Shown piece after piece: positions 55,553 to 64,000 of a stretch of DNA of 64,000 bases. Position 1 is the first letter of the stretch. Each line of letters begins with the position of its first letter. The notes under the pieces were generated by a model. That model ran no database searches. It was not told where the DNA came from and saw nothing but the letters and a program-made list of their open reading frames with translations. The position numbers were made by a program, and so were the translations under genes. This stretch comes from Lachnospiraceae bacterium (GTDB lineage: Bacteria > Bacillota > Clostridia > Lachnospirales > Lachnospiraceae). The stretch is from NCBI GenBank assembly GCA_024690825.1, contig JAILOK010000129.1, positions 113,237-177,236 on the forward strand, in the 5' to 3' direction.

Positions 55553-55867
55553 ATGAACGCGCAGATATGGTTTAGCATGTCTTTATTTGAACAGTTATCA
55601 AATATTGACGGTGAAGTGAAAAGACTGGTTGATTCGCACGAAAGAATGTTGGCAGGTGTTTCAACAGATGATCATGCCATGGACTACATCAGAAATATCA
55701 TGCATCTTGTAGAACTGACATTTGATGATCCCAAGAATGCTTCAAAAAAAGTTGCTGAAAAGGAATTGATAGATGAAATATCAGAAATAATAAAATATCT
55801 TAATGGAGAATATCCTCCTCAGTATATTACTGATTACTGGAATCAATTTACCTGTGCGATCAGTTAA
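55553..55867 (+). CDS. Small helical protein, unknown function
   Basis: The 104-residue product (MNAQIWFSMSLFEQLSNIDG...) appears helical and acidic, with no signal or membrane segment. I do not recognise a family. I use ATG 55553, preceded by AAGGAGA, and not the earlier ATG at 55529. It lies 11 bases after the DUF5674-like gene; the two form a small AT-rich cassette between the adenylation gene and the giant surface proteins. Toxin-antitoxin or immunity-type functions are possible but nothing in the sequence shows it. Confidence 0.5.
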   Translation: MNAQIWFSMSLFEQLSNIDGEVKRLVDSHERMLAGVSTDDHAMDYIRNIMHLVELTFDDPKNASKKVAEKELIDEISEIIKYLNGEYPPQYITDYWNQFTCAIS

Positions 55868-55930
55868 AATAATCTGTATACAAAGATATAAATAATATAT
55901 TTGACGGATACAAAATATCTGATCATGATA

Positions 55931-55958
55931 TAAAGAATCATACAACATATGCCGATAT
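55931..55958 (+). promoter_or_regulatory. Sigma-D (flagellar sigma) type promoter upstream of the giant surface proteins
   Basis: TAAA at 55931-55934, 16 bases, GCCGATAT at 55951-55958. This matches the B. subtilis sigma-D consensus (TAAA, about 15 bases, GCCGATAT) in both boxes. It lies 53 bases before the start at 56012. A weaker sigma-A-like TTGACG/CATGAT pair (55901-55929) overlaps upstream. Confidence 0.7.
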
Positions 55959-56011
55959 ACAATAAGAGTGGGTGGATTATGCCCTTATGACTGTATGTTG
56001 CGAGGTGCAGT

Positions 56012-59000
56012 ATGAGACAGAGTTTGATAAAAAGAAGAATAGCGCGGATCATGGCTTTTGTCCTCATCTTTCTGATGACGACACAGCCTTTTTCTGATGT
56101 TTATATATATGCGGATGAGGACACCGAGGAGGCCGTCAGTGACCTGAAAGATGAGACAGAAGAGAGTGCGGGAGAGACGGTAGAAAAAGAATCGGCAAGA
56201 GAAGAAACTACCGACAGTTTATTTGGCATTTCAACGGAAGTATTCGAAGATTTAACTGAAGAAAATGCTGGAGATCCTATTGTACATACAGTTACTTTTC
56301 ACGAAAAAGACGGATCTGTGCAAGAAACTTTAACAGATATTCCCGACGGATCAACTCTTGCCAGCGTTAATAAGGTTCCGTCATCTCCCGTAGTAGATGA
56401 AGATGCTTCAGATCATAAGTCTCGTTTTAAAGGGTGGGTGAAGACAAGCAATCCAAACGACAACACTATAGTTAACTTCATTAATGAAAAGATTAATTCA
56501 AATAGAGATTTTTATCAATATTGGATTCCTCTTTTCAGTGTAAGATTTGAAACTAACTGTGAAGATACAGTTGAAACACAGTTGATTGAAAAAGGAAAAG
56601 GTGCTGTTCAGCCTGGTGCCATTTCAAAAAACGGAGGTTATCGTTTTGGCGGATGGTTTTCTGACTCATCACTATCATCAGGTTATACTTTCAGCAACAG
56701 CAATCCCGTCACTGAAGATTTAACTATTTACGCAGGTTGGATAAAACAGTATACGGTAACTTTTAATTTGAATACCGGAGACACTATAAAAAATCCTGAT
56801 AAGAGGGTACAGACCGTTGATGTAGGAAACACTGTTGTGGATCCCGGCGCAACAAAGCCCGGAAATGACCTGATCGGATGGTATACTGATGAAAGTTCCG
56901 GAGATAAGTGGAATTTCAGTAATGGTGTAAGCAGTGATATGACTCTTTATGCTCATTGGAAGCCTCAAAAAAGGACGGTTTCTTTTGATGAATATGTATC
57001 TTCACCGAGTATAAAGGTTCAAGTTTTGAATTACGGTGAAAAAATTACAAAACCTGATGATCCCAGCAAGTCTGGATGCGAATTTGTTGGATGGTATACA
57101 GATCCTACCAGCGGTTATAAATGGGAATTTGATCGCGGAATAATGAATGATATGTATCTTTATGCCCGATTCAGACCCGTAACATATAATCTGGTATTTA
57201 ATCCCGGCAGACTTTCAGGCGGAGTTACAAATATGCCCAATAACGGCACAGTAGCATTGGATTCAACAATAGTCAGCCAGAATAAAATACCTCAACATGA
57301 TAAATATAAATTTGTAAATTGGTACTCCGATCCTGAATGTACTCACATCTGGGATTTTGATAAACCTGTAAAAAAAGAAGATGTGCCTGACGGAGAAACA
57401 ATAACGCTTTATGCCGATTGGGAAATCAAGAAATTTAATATAGATTTCAATACGAATATGCCTGGAAAAACAGTTTCATCACAAACTGTTGAATATGCCG
57501 AAAAAGCTGTCAATCCAGAAATAGATAAAAATGATTATTCTCATATAGTTGAATGGTTCGAAGAAGCTGAATTTAGAAACCTATTTAATTTCGATACAGA
57601 AATCGTAAAGAATTACAACCTTTTTGCAAAATGGACTGATTCAAAAAAAGTTTCCTTCGACACAGACGGAGGCAGTGAGATTAAACCCACAAAAGTGGTA
57701 TCAGGTACCAATATATTAAGAGACAGTATTCCTGCCACGATAAAGAAGGGTCATACCTTTATAAATTGGTATGAGGACCTTTCATCAGATATTCTATGGG
57801 ATTTTGATACCAGAAACAAGATAAACGAGGATGTTACATTATATGCAAAATGGAAAGTCAACAAATATGATGTTAATTTTGTAAATGATGGTAAATTACT
57901 AAGAGCCTATTCTCAAACCATTAATTATGGGGAACGGGTAGCAAAACCTGATATCGAACTTGAGAAGGATGGTCACATTTTCACTGGATGGTACAAGGAT
58001 GAGGCATGCAGTACATCCTGGAATTTTATCACAGATACAGTAAGTGATTCAGATTTGACCTTATATTCCGGATGGACGGTAATCAATTATAGTGTATCTT
58101 ATAATGTCATATATCCCGATGCAACTGTCAGTCCTTTATCGCTGACAGTTCCTTACAATACAAAACTCAGTCAGCCTTCGGTTTCTCGTAATGGATTTGT
58201 TCTTAAAGGTTGGTATAAAGATTCTTCCTTCAATGAAAAATGGGACTTTACTTCCGATGCAGTTACAGAAAACATGACGCTCTACGCATACTGGATGGTA
58301 AAAAAATGCACTGTGAGATTTGATACAAATGGTGGAAGTACTGTGCCTGATGCATCAGTAAACTATAACAGTAAGGTTGCGCAGCCAAAAGATCCTTCAA
58401 AGACAGGATGTAGTTTTAATGGATGGTATACTAATGCTGCATGTACGGTTTCTTTTAATTTCAAAACGACTCTTATTAAAGACGATACAACAATATATGC
58501 AGGCTGGATTACCGTAAAGCCTTTCAAAGTAAAAGCATCCGTTGATGGATCAAACGGCAAGATAACTCCCAGCGGAACTGTAGAGGTGCAAAAAGGAGGC
58601 TCACAGGCATTTACATTTTCTCCAGCAGCAGGTTATATGTCAGATATTCTCAAAGTGGACGGAGTATCTACAGAATATACTAATAATCGGTTTGTATTGG
58701 ATAATGTTCAGTCTGATCACACAGTGACAATATCTTTCAAAAAGATTCCGGTGATCAGGTATATTATTTCGGCTAATTGTGACGATTCATTTGGTGAGAT
58801 TGAACCAAGAGGCGAAGTACTTGTAACAGAGGGCAAAGATCAGACCTTTAAGTTTATTCCGATAAAAGATTATGTGATTGACTACATTTATGTGGATGGA
58901 ATAAAAACAAGCATTTCAGGAAACACATATACTTTTGAAAATGTACAAAAACACCATACAATAACTGCTTATTTTAAGAAATATGACCCTCCGGCTCCTA

Positions 59001-60454
59001 TTGGTTATGCAAAAGTAAAATTTATAGTAGACGGTGAAGAGATCCAAAAAGAGATAGTCAGTCTTGGACAGATCGTTAAAAGACCTGCGGATCCCGAAAA
59101 GAGCGGCCTTATTTTCATGGGCTGGTATGACGGAAACTGGAAATGGAACTTTTCAGATCCTGTTGAAAAGGATCTGACGCTTGTTGCCAGATTTATATCA
59201 CAGACCGTATCCAAAGATGATGTGCATTCCGGCATGGATAAACTCATGGATCTGTCCGATCCGGATAATATCACCATGGTAAAGGGTCAATCCTATGATT
59301 TCGGAAAGGGAACCTGGAGTTCTTCAAACAAGCAGGTAATAACCGTAAAAAAATCGACAGGAGTTGCCAAGGCAAAGAGTCCTTCAAATGTCCCAGTGAC
59401 TCTTACCAATACAGCTGTTAATCCGAATGTCCAGTATAAGATAAAGGTTGTTGCTCCCGAACTTTCTGCTAAGAAACTGACAATGGGTGTTGGCAGCACC
59501 ACAAAGATCAGCGTACTTTATTCCGGAGGACTTAACATCGCCTGGACTTCATCAAATCCCAAAGTTGCTTCGGTTGAGGAAGGCAGGATCACAACGATAG
59601 CCAAAGGAAAGACAAATATCAATGCATATCTTAACGGAATGAAGTATACCTGCAAAGTGACGGTTTCCGATAAATATACGGCCCCCTCATCATTTGATGA
59701 TGTGTTTGCATTCACTTTGAGGCCTGCCCAGACGCTTGATCTCAAAAAAATAGCAGTTGAAGGCATCAAGCCCAATAAACTCGACTGGCGCTTAAGTGAT
59801 GAAAGCGGAACAAAAGATATGGACAAGTCAGGGTGGCTTGCATGGGATGACGGCGTAGTCAGGGTTAATGTTAACGGAAAACTCAAAGCAAAAAGCTGCG
59901 GTACCTCTACTCTCATAGGCAAGAGAGGAGATACCCGGGTAAAGACGATAAAGGTAACTGTAGATACCATACCGTCAAAAACAGAAACCTATATAAATGT
60001 CGGAAAAAATGAAAAACTGAATTATTTTAAGGTTAATAACAAAAAGGCTCAATGGAGTGCCACAAATGAAGGAACCATTGTTCTTTTAGGGTCCACCGCT
60101 AAGACAATGGGAACCGTATATGGTCTCAATGTGGGATCATCTGTTGTTTCATGTTCCTATAACGGAATGGAGTACAGCACAAAAGTACATGTGGAAGACC
60201 CGGATATTTCCACGGAAGATTCGAGGCTTGGAAGGACCGGCAATAATGAGTATCTACTGACTCTCAAAACAGGCACCCGGTTTGTGATCGATCTTCCGGA
60301 TGTTTCACAGCACATTACATGGAAGAGCAAAGATAAAAAAATTGCCTTTGTGGATGAAAACGGTATAATAGAAGGCAGGAAAACGGGCAAGACATATGTT
60401 TCCGCAAAAATAAACGGAACGAATGTAAAGATAAAAGTGTTTGTGACACAATAA
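56012..60454 (+). CDS. Giant secreted InlB-repeat and Ig-like domain surface protein
   Basis: The 1480-residue product has a basic N-terminus and signal peptide (IARIMAFVLIFLMTTQPFS, cleavage near ADE). After an acidic segment come about ten tandem InlB B-repeat (Flg_new) modules of about 70 residues from roughly residue 90 to 835, each with the pattern GWYxD...W.F then LYAxW (for example FVGWYTDPTSGYKWEF). Two divergent repeats and an eleventh module follow to about 1061. The last 400 residues are Ig-like/Big_2-type (WSSSNKQVITVKKSTGVA; WTSSNPKVASVEEG). No LPXTG; the end is KVFVTQ. Probably an adhesin or surface-layer component. Sigma-D type promoter upstream; ribosome site GAGGTG. Confidence 0.9.
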   Translation: MRQSLIKRRIARIMAFVLIFLMTTQPFSDVYIYADEDTEEAVSDLKDETEESAGETVEKESAREETTDSLFGISTEVFEDLTEENAGDPIVHTVTFHEKDGSVQETLTDIPDGSTLASVNKVPSSPVVDEDASDHKSRFKGWVKTSNPNDNTIVNFINEKINSNRDFYQYWIPLFSVRFETNCEDTVETQLIEKGKGAVQPGAISKNGGYRFGGWFSDSSLSSGYTFSNSNPVTEDLTIYAGWIKQYTVTFNLNTGDTIKNPDKRVQTVDVGNTVVDPGATKPGNDLIGWYTDESSGDKWNFSNGVSSDMTLYAHWKPQKRTVSFDEYVSSPSIKVQVLNYGEKITKPDDPSKSGCEFVGWYTDPTSGYKWEFDRGIMNDMYLYARFRPVTYNLVFNPGRLSGGVTNMPNNGTVALDSTIVSQNKIPQHDKYKFVNWYSDPECTHIWDFDKPVKKEDVPDGETITLYADWEIKKFNIDFNTNMPGKTVSSQTVEYAEKAVNPEIDKNDYSHIVEWFEEAEFRNLFNFDTEIVKNYNLFAKWTDSKKVSFDTDGGSEIKPTKVVSGTNILRDSIPATIKKGHTFINWYEDLSSDILWDFDTRNKINEDVTLYAKWKVNKYDVNFVNDGKLLRAYSQTINYGERVAKPDIELEKDGHIFTGWYKDEACSTSWNFITDTVSDSDLTLYSGWTVINYSVSYNVIYPDATVSPLSLTVPYNTKLSQPSVSRNGFVLKGWYKDSSFNEKWDFTSDAVTENMTLYAYWMVKKCTVRFDTNGGSTVPDASVNYNSKVAQPKDPSKTGCSFNGWYTNAACTVSFNFKTTLIKDDTTIYAGWITVKPFKVKASVDGSNGKITPSGTVEVQKGGSQAFTFSPAAGYMSDILKVDGVSTEYTNNRFVLDNVQSDHTVTISFKKIPVIRYIISANCDDSFGEIEPRGEVLVTEGKDQTFKFIPIKDYVIDYIYVDGIKTSISGNTYTFENVQKHHTITAYFKKYDPPAPIGYAKVKFIVDGEEIQKEIVSLGQIVKRPADPEKSGLIFMGWYDGNWKWNFSDPVEKDLTLVARFISQTVSKDDVHSGMDKLMDLSDPDNITMVKGQSYDFGKGTWSSSNKQVITVKKSTGVAKAKSPSNVPVTLTNTAVNPNVQYKIKVVAPELSAKKLTMGVGSTTKISVLYSGGLNIAWTSSNPKVASVEEGRITTIAKGKTNINAYLNGMKYTCKVTVSDKYTAPSSFDDVFAFTLRPAQTLDLKKIAVEGIKPNKLDWRLSDESGTKDMDKSGWLAWDDGVVRVNVNGKLKAKSCGTSTLIGKRGDTRVKTIKVTVDTIPSKTETYINVGKNEKLNYFKVNNKKAQWSATNEGTIVLLGSTAKTMGTVYGLNVGSSVVSCSYNGMEYSTKVHVEDPDISTEDSRLGRTGNNEYLLTLKTGTRFVIDLPDVSQHITWKSKDKKIAFVDENGIIEGRKTGKTYVSAKINGTNVKIKVFVTQ

Positions 60455-60490
60455 GATTATTAAACCTTTAGGGTTTGGAGGAATGACAGG

Positions 60491-63400
60491 ATGGCAGCAA
60501 AAAAGAATACCACAAAAAAGAAAAAGAGCAGGAGATATTTAAGCCGTGCTGCAAGGAGAACAATAGCAGCACTTCTTATGGTATCTGCACTCATAGTTGC
60601 CGCCATACCGGCAACGCCTTCAAGAGCAGCGGAAGGAGAAAACGAGGAATCATCCGGAAATGCAGGTGACCCAGTCACTATAAAAACAGGTAACTTAGAA
60701 CTTAGCTGCGTTGAAACATCTACTTCAGATTGTGTAGAGTTGAGTTCAATTAAAAAGATAAATGAGGCTGCTGTTACTGATACTATTGATATTTCCGGAC
60801 CTTTACCGGCAGAAAATGGATTGGAATATAAAATAACGGTAATTCAGAGCGGAATTTTCTCTTCGCCCAAAAGTCAACTAGTATTTGAAGATGTGACAAA
60901 CTTTACTGCCAATGATGTTGTAACAATTCAATCAGGAGCGTTTGAGGGATGTCCAAAATTATCTATGTTTAAGGGTACCAGTGTAAAAGAAGTTCAGGGA
61001 AATGCTTTCAGAAATTGTGCCAAGTTAGATACATGTACATTAAATCAAGGCGCTGAGGGAGTTAATGTTATTTCTGACTCCGCATTTGAAAACTCTGGAC
61101 TTAAATCTATGCCTGTAACGCCGTCCATCTCATACATAGGTAATTATGCTTTTAAAAATTCCGAAATCGATGGAAATATTAATGTTGCCGGTCCTGCCGA
61201 TGTATCCGCATGGACTACCGTGGCGCTTGGAGATGGAGTTTTTCAAGATTGTAGCAATATAGATTATGTTACTATTACAGGAGCATACGATTCTATCGGT
61301 GCTTATACATTTGATGGCTGTTCTGATCTCACGAATGTTGTTTTTCCTGACACATTGACATCTATAGGACCTAATTCTTTTGACAGATGTAAAAAACTCA
61401 TGTTTATCAACATTCCATCTGGGGTGGCGGCACTTCAGCCAAATCTGTTTTCTTCTTGTGACGGATTGCAAAAAATCACATTAAAAAACGGACCGGAATT
61501 CAAAGCCGGTGAAACTTATGATACAGATATTGCAGATGCACTTCCCTCAAATCCGAACAGTTCTTTCTTTGTAGAAGGGTACCGTATCATAGATCAGCCC
61601 GGTGGTGAGGATTATACTTTGGCATATAAATATTGTCTGTCAAAAGGTATAAAATATGTTTGTATCGATTATGACGGTGGTGTTGCAAGTGATTATTTTG
61701 ATGTGAATAATTACGGCGTCCTGGTCAATTGTGATGCAAAAGAATATATCAATAATAAGCAGGGCGGTAGTCCGAATACTATTGTTGTTCCTGATGTAAT
61801 AGATGGACAGGAAATAACTGCTATCGGATCAAAGGCCTTTGATGGTGTAAATGGAAGTGGAGAAGTCATTACTTCTGTCATTCTCACATCAAAAATCTCC
61901 GAAATATACTCTGGCGCATTTGCCAACATGAAGGATCTACAAAGTGTTGTAATGACAGATAATGAGACAACAATAGTTAAGGATGGAGCTTTCCCTACAA
62001 GACCTGATTTCTTTATATTCGGAGTAATGAAGACTGCCACCACTTCAGACGGTCCAAATGCCTATGATTATGCCATGAATAACAACATCGAATTCAGAGC
62101 TTCTGGAAAGTATGATGGTGGCAGTGATGAAGTAATTCTTATCGTAGAAAAAGGAGATAATAGAAAGCTTTCTGCTATTGCTGAAAATGGGGAAATGAAC
62201 GGAAATGCCATATATGAATTTCCAAAAATTCCTGCTGTCAGAATTCCATCGGGAATAGAAGAGATATCTGATAAGTTGTTTTGGAATGACAAGGTATTAA
62301 CATCATTCGCTGCAGATTCTGATGAAGGAGTTGACGGAAAGACTCATGGCTTAAAAAAATTGACCGACAAGCAATTTGAAGGATGCAGTGAACTTAAGAA
62401 TGTTTCTCTTCCTTCTACGCTTTATGATGTTGGAGCTCTTCCCTTTAAGAATTGCCAAAACCTGACAACAATAGATGTTGACCAAAATAGCCCATATTGT
62501 GCAAGTGAAAGCGGTGTCTTATATGCTCCCTCAACAAAAGATCCTCAGACTTCATCCGTTACATCTATTGCTGATGATCCTGGGCCTGATAAAAATTTCA
62601 GAATTGTAGAAATGTTGGAATATAGCGATACTACTGCATATACGATTCCTGCATCCATAAAAGGAAAAATTATCGACGAAATCAGTGATGGTGCCTTTTC
62701 CAACAACAGAAACCTTACGAGATTTTCTACTACGGGATCAGGGGTAACTATTATACCAAAGGATTGTTTTAACGGAGCATATTCACTTTCAAGAATCACT
62801 CTTGCAGAAGAAGTTGGAGAGGTTAAAACAGGCGCTTTTCAGAATTTAAAGAGCAATAATGCAGGCAGTGAACAACCTTTGTTCATTATTAATAATAATA
62901 TGCTTACATATGAAAGTAAATCAGGTTGTTTTGATTATGAGGCAATAAAGAATTCAGATATTCCTTATTATTTTAAGAGTCCTGCAAAAAAAGATACAAC
63001 AACTGTTTTGTGTGGATTACAGGAAGACCCTTCAGATACTAAAGACAATCTTTATTGGGTAGGTCTTGTTTCTGAAGAGGTTGAAACTAAGATACCCCTT
63101 TCTGTATGTTCTATAGTATATAATGGTGGAAACACACGTAAATATACAGGTCAGACTATTCCATGGGAAGCAGGATCTCCTACAAGTGGTGATTTTTATG
63201 TTGTGTATAATGGTACTACCATATTGACATACGGAAAAGATTACACCATAACTGCTCCCAGCAATCCTGTTAAAGCAGGAACATATCAGTTTACATTAAC
63301 GGGAACCGGAGAATATGAGGGTACACTTACAGGTGAATTTATTATAGATGACGGATCAAGTCCCGGTCCAACCCCTACCCCCACTCCAGGATACGGTGAT

Positions 63401-64000
63401 TTCGTTGTGGATTACAATTATACGGGCCCCGGTTTCTTTAAGTGGACCGGAAACAGGATAACTCCCCACCCTGTAGTCAGAAGTTCAGAGAATTATGACA
63501 TCATCCTTGATGAGGGAATTGATTATACTCTTACCTATGGTGACGGCTCACATGACAACAAGAGCATGGGTGTTAACATAGGACTCATTACGATCAACGG
63601 CCTGGGTAATTATGCCGGCAAGTCAGGTACCAGCTACTTCTCGATAAAGAAGAGTGTATCCGAAAACATAACAGGAAATCCCACACCTCCCGGAAAGACC
63701 ATTGATCTTACGATCTCGGGCGGGGTTTATGACAGTTCCAATAATGTGTCCGCAAACATTGTTCTTGTGGACCGTACCACGGGAAAGACCTTGCAGGAAG
63801 GCGTTGATTATGCTGTTACCTGTACTAAGATAAGCAAGAAAAAGCAGGCTATAGCGACTATTACAGGTATGGGTGATTACTATTTTGATACCTATACCTC
63901 TTCGAGATTTGCTATTAAGAAGAAATCTTCCGGATCTTCATCGAGCAGTTCGTCAAGCAGTTCATCGGGAAGTTCGTCAAGCAGTTCATCGAGTGGTTCG
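60491..64000 (+). CDS. BspA-like leucine-rich repeat giant surface protein (3' end beyond the window)
   Basis: The frame from ATG 60491 stays open to the right edge: 1170 codons. The N-terminus is very basic (KKNTTKKKKSRRYLSRAARR) then hydrophobic (IAALLMVSALIVAAIP), with a signal cleavage near SRAAEG. Residues from about 100 to 790 are LRR_5 (BspA-type) repeats such as IGAYTFDGCSDLTNVVFPDT and ISDGAFSNNRNLTRFS. MBG-like beta domains follow (YTGQTIPW; GKDYTITAP) around a PGPTPTPTPGYG linker, then a Ser/Gly tract (SSSSSSG units) at the edge. Only 36 bases separate it from the InlB-repeat gene, so they are probably one operon. A C-terminal anchor, if any, is outside. Confidence 0.88.
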   Translation, partial: MAAKKNTTKKKKSRRYLSRAARRTIAALLMVSALIVAAIPATPSRAAEGENEESSGNAGDPVTIKTGNLELSCVETSTSDCVELSSIKKINEAAVTDTIDISGPLPAENGLEYKITVIQSGIFSSPKSQLVFEDVTNFTANDVVTIQSGAFEGCPKLSMFKGTSVKEVQGNAFRNCAKLDTCTLNQGAEGVNVISDSAFENSGLKSMPVTPSISYIGNYAFKNSEIDGNINVAGPADVSAWTTVALGDGVFQDCSNIDYVTITGAYDSIGAYTFDGCSDLTNVVFPDTLTSIGPNSFDRCKKLMFINIPSGVAALQPNLFSSCDGLQKITLKNGPEFKAGETYDTDIADALPSNPNSSFFVEGYRIIDQPGGEDYTLAYKYCLSKGIKYVCIDYDGGVASDYFDVNNYGVLVNCDAKEYINNKQGGSPNTIVVPDVIDGQEITAIGSKAFDGVNGSGEVITSVILTSKISEIYSGAFANMKDLQSVVMTDNETTIVKDGAFPTRPDFFIFGVMKTATTSDGPNAYDYAMNNNIEFRASGKYDGGSDEVILIVEKGDNRKLSAIAENGEMNGNAIYEFPKIPAVRIPSGIEEISDKLFWNDKVLTSFAADSDEGVDGKTHGLKKLTDKQFEGCSELKNVSLPSTLYDVGALPFKNCQNLTTIDVDQNSPYCASESGVLYAPSTKDPQTSSVTSIADDPGPDKNFRIVEMLEYSDTTAYTIPASIKGKIIDEISDGAFSNNRNLTRFSTTGSGVTIIPKDCFNGAYSLSRITLAEEVGEVKTGAFQNLKSNNAGSEQPLFIINNNMLTYESKSGCFDYEAIKNSDIPYYFKSPAKKDTTTVLCGLQEDPSDTKDNLYWVGLVSEEVETKIPLSVCSIVYNGGNTRKYTGQTIPWEAGSPTSGDFYVVYNGTTILTYGKDYTITAPSNPVKAGTYQFTLTGTGEYEGTLTGEFIIDDGSSPGPTPTPTPGYGDFVVDYNYTGPGFFKWTGNRITPHPVVRSSENYDIILDEGIDYTLTYGDGSHDNKSMGVNIGLITINGLGNYAGKSGTSYFSIKKSVSENITGNPTPPGKTIDLTISGGVYDSSNNVSANIVLVDRTTGKTLQEGVDYAVTCTKISKKKQAIATITGMGDYYFDTYTSSRFAIKKKSSGSSSSSSSSSSSGSSSSSSSSGS

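Noticed and set aside
1..64000. CRISPR arrays, transposases, phage genes, tRNAs and rRNAs
   Set aside because: No regularly spaced direct repeats, no transposase or integrase motifs, and no tRNA-like TTCRANNC/cloverleaf pattern was found by reading. The two fold-back elements have no transposase of their own here.

Overview
The window looks like a chromosomal segment of a motile, low-to-mid GC Gram-positive anaerobe of the Clostridia, most likely a member of the Lachnospiraceae (Butyrivibrio/Roseburia-like). The basis is the Firmicute flagellar order flhB-flhA-flhF-flhG followed by cheB-A-W-C-D and the motility sigma factor next to rpsB-tsf, the dnaG-rpoD-trmK-nif3 cluster, a class B sortase, and large secreted InlB-repeat and BspA-like proteins. 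Genus assignment is inference; no rRNA gene is present. Almost every gene is on the + strand; the one convincing minus-strand gene is a small PilZ protein at about 45 kb.

Layout. (1) 1-15985: the distal part of one long fla/che operon. It holds flagellar export (flhB, cut by the left edge, and flhA), placement GTPase and ATPase (flhF, flhG), a PilZ c-di-GMP receptor, chemotaxis genes cheB/A/W/C/D, a membrane protein, sigma-D (fliA), a FapA-family protein and three tail genes, including a SwrB-like protein and a YceG/MltG-like protein without a catalytic domain. (2) 16-19 kb: rpsB with a structured leader, tsf with an unusually long internal insertion, and ilvE closed by a clear terminator. 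(3) 19.7-27.2 kb: dgt, dnaG, rpoD, trmK, nif3-like, a uridine-kinase-like gene and RNase P RNA. (4) 27.2-36.2 kb: proA with a strong promoter, pyrB-pyrI behind a possible attenuator, chorismate mutase, a DUF815 ATPase, Ppx/GppA, polyphosphate kinase and a HAD phosphatase. (5) 36.4-38.1 kb: a self-contained unit (promoter, gene, terminator) for a secreted, extremely alanine-rich protein. (6) 38.2-45.3 kb: pheS-pheT-queA-tyrA-aroA, then the convergent PilZ gene. (7) 45.3-55.2 kb: an EF-G paralogue, a GT-C-type membrane protein, leuS, a nitroreductase, sortase B, a GIY-YIG protein and a stand-alone adenylation enzyme. Two different fold-back (MITE-like) elements lie in the gaps at 49.0-49.2 and 52.3-52.6 kb. 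(8) 55.2-64 kb: an AT-richer accessory stretch with two small unknown genes, then two giant secreted proteins. One has InlB repeats plus Ig-like domains. The other is BspA-like and runs off the right edge.

How it fits together. The first region encodes sigma-D, and a near-perfect sigma-D type promoter (TAAA, 16 bases, GCCGATAT) lies just upstream of the giant surface protein genes at the other end of the window. Two PilZ receptors connect c-di-GMP to the same motile/sessile lifestyle. My best candidates for undescribed biology are this sigma-D-linked surface-protein operon, the alanine-rich secreted protein, the two fold-back elements, the tail genes of the fla/che operon, and the proA-pyrB attenuator-like gap with a four-codon mini-ORF. 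No CRISPR array, phage, insertion sequence transposase, tRNA or rRNA was recognised.
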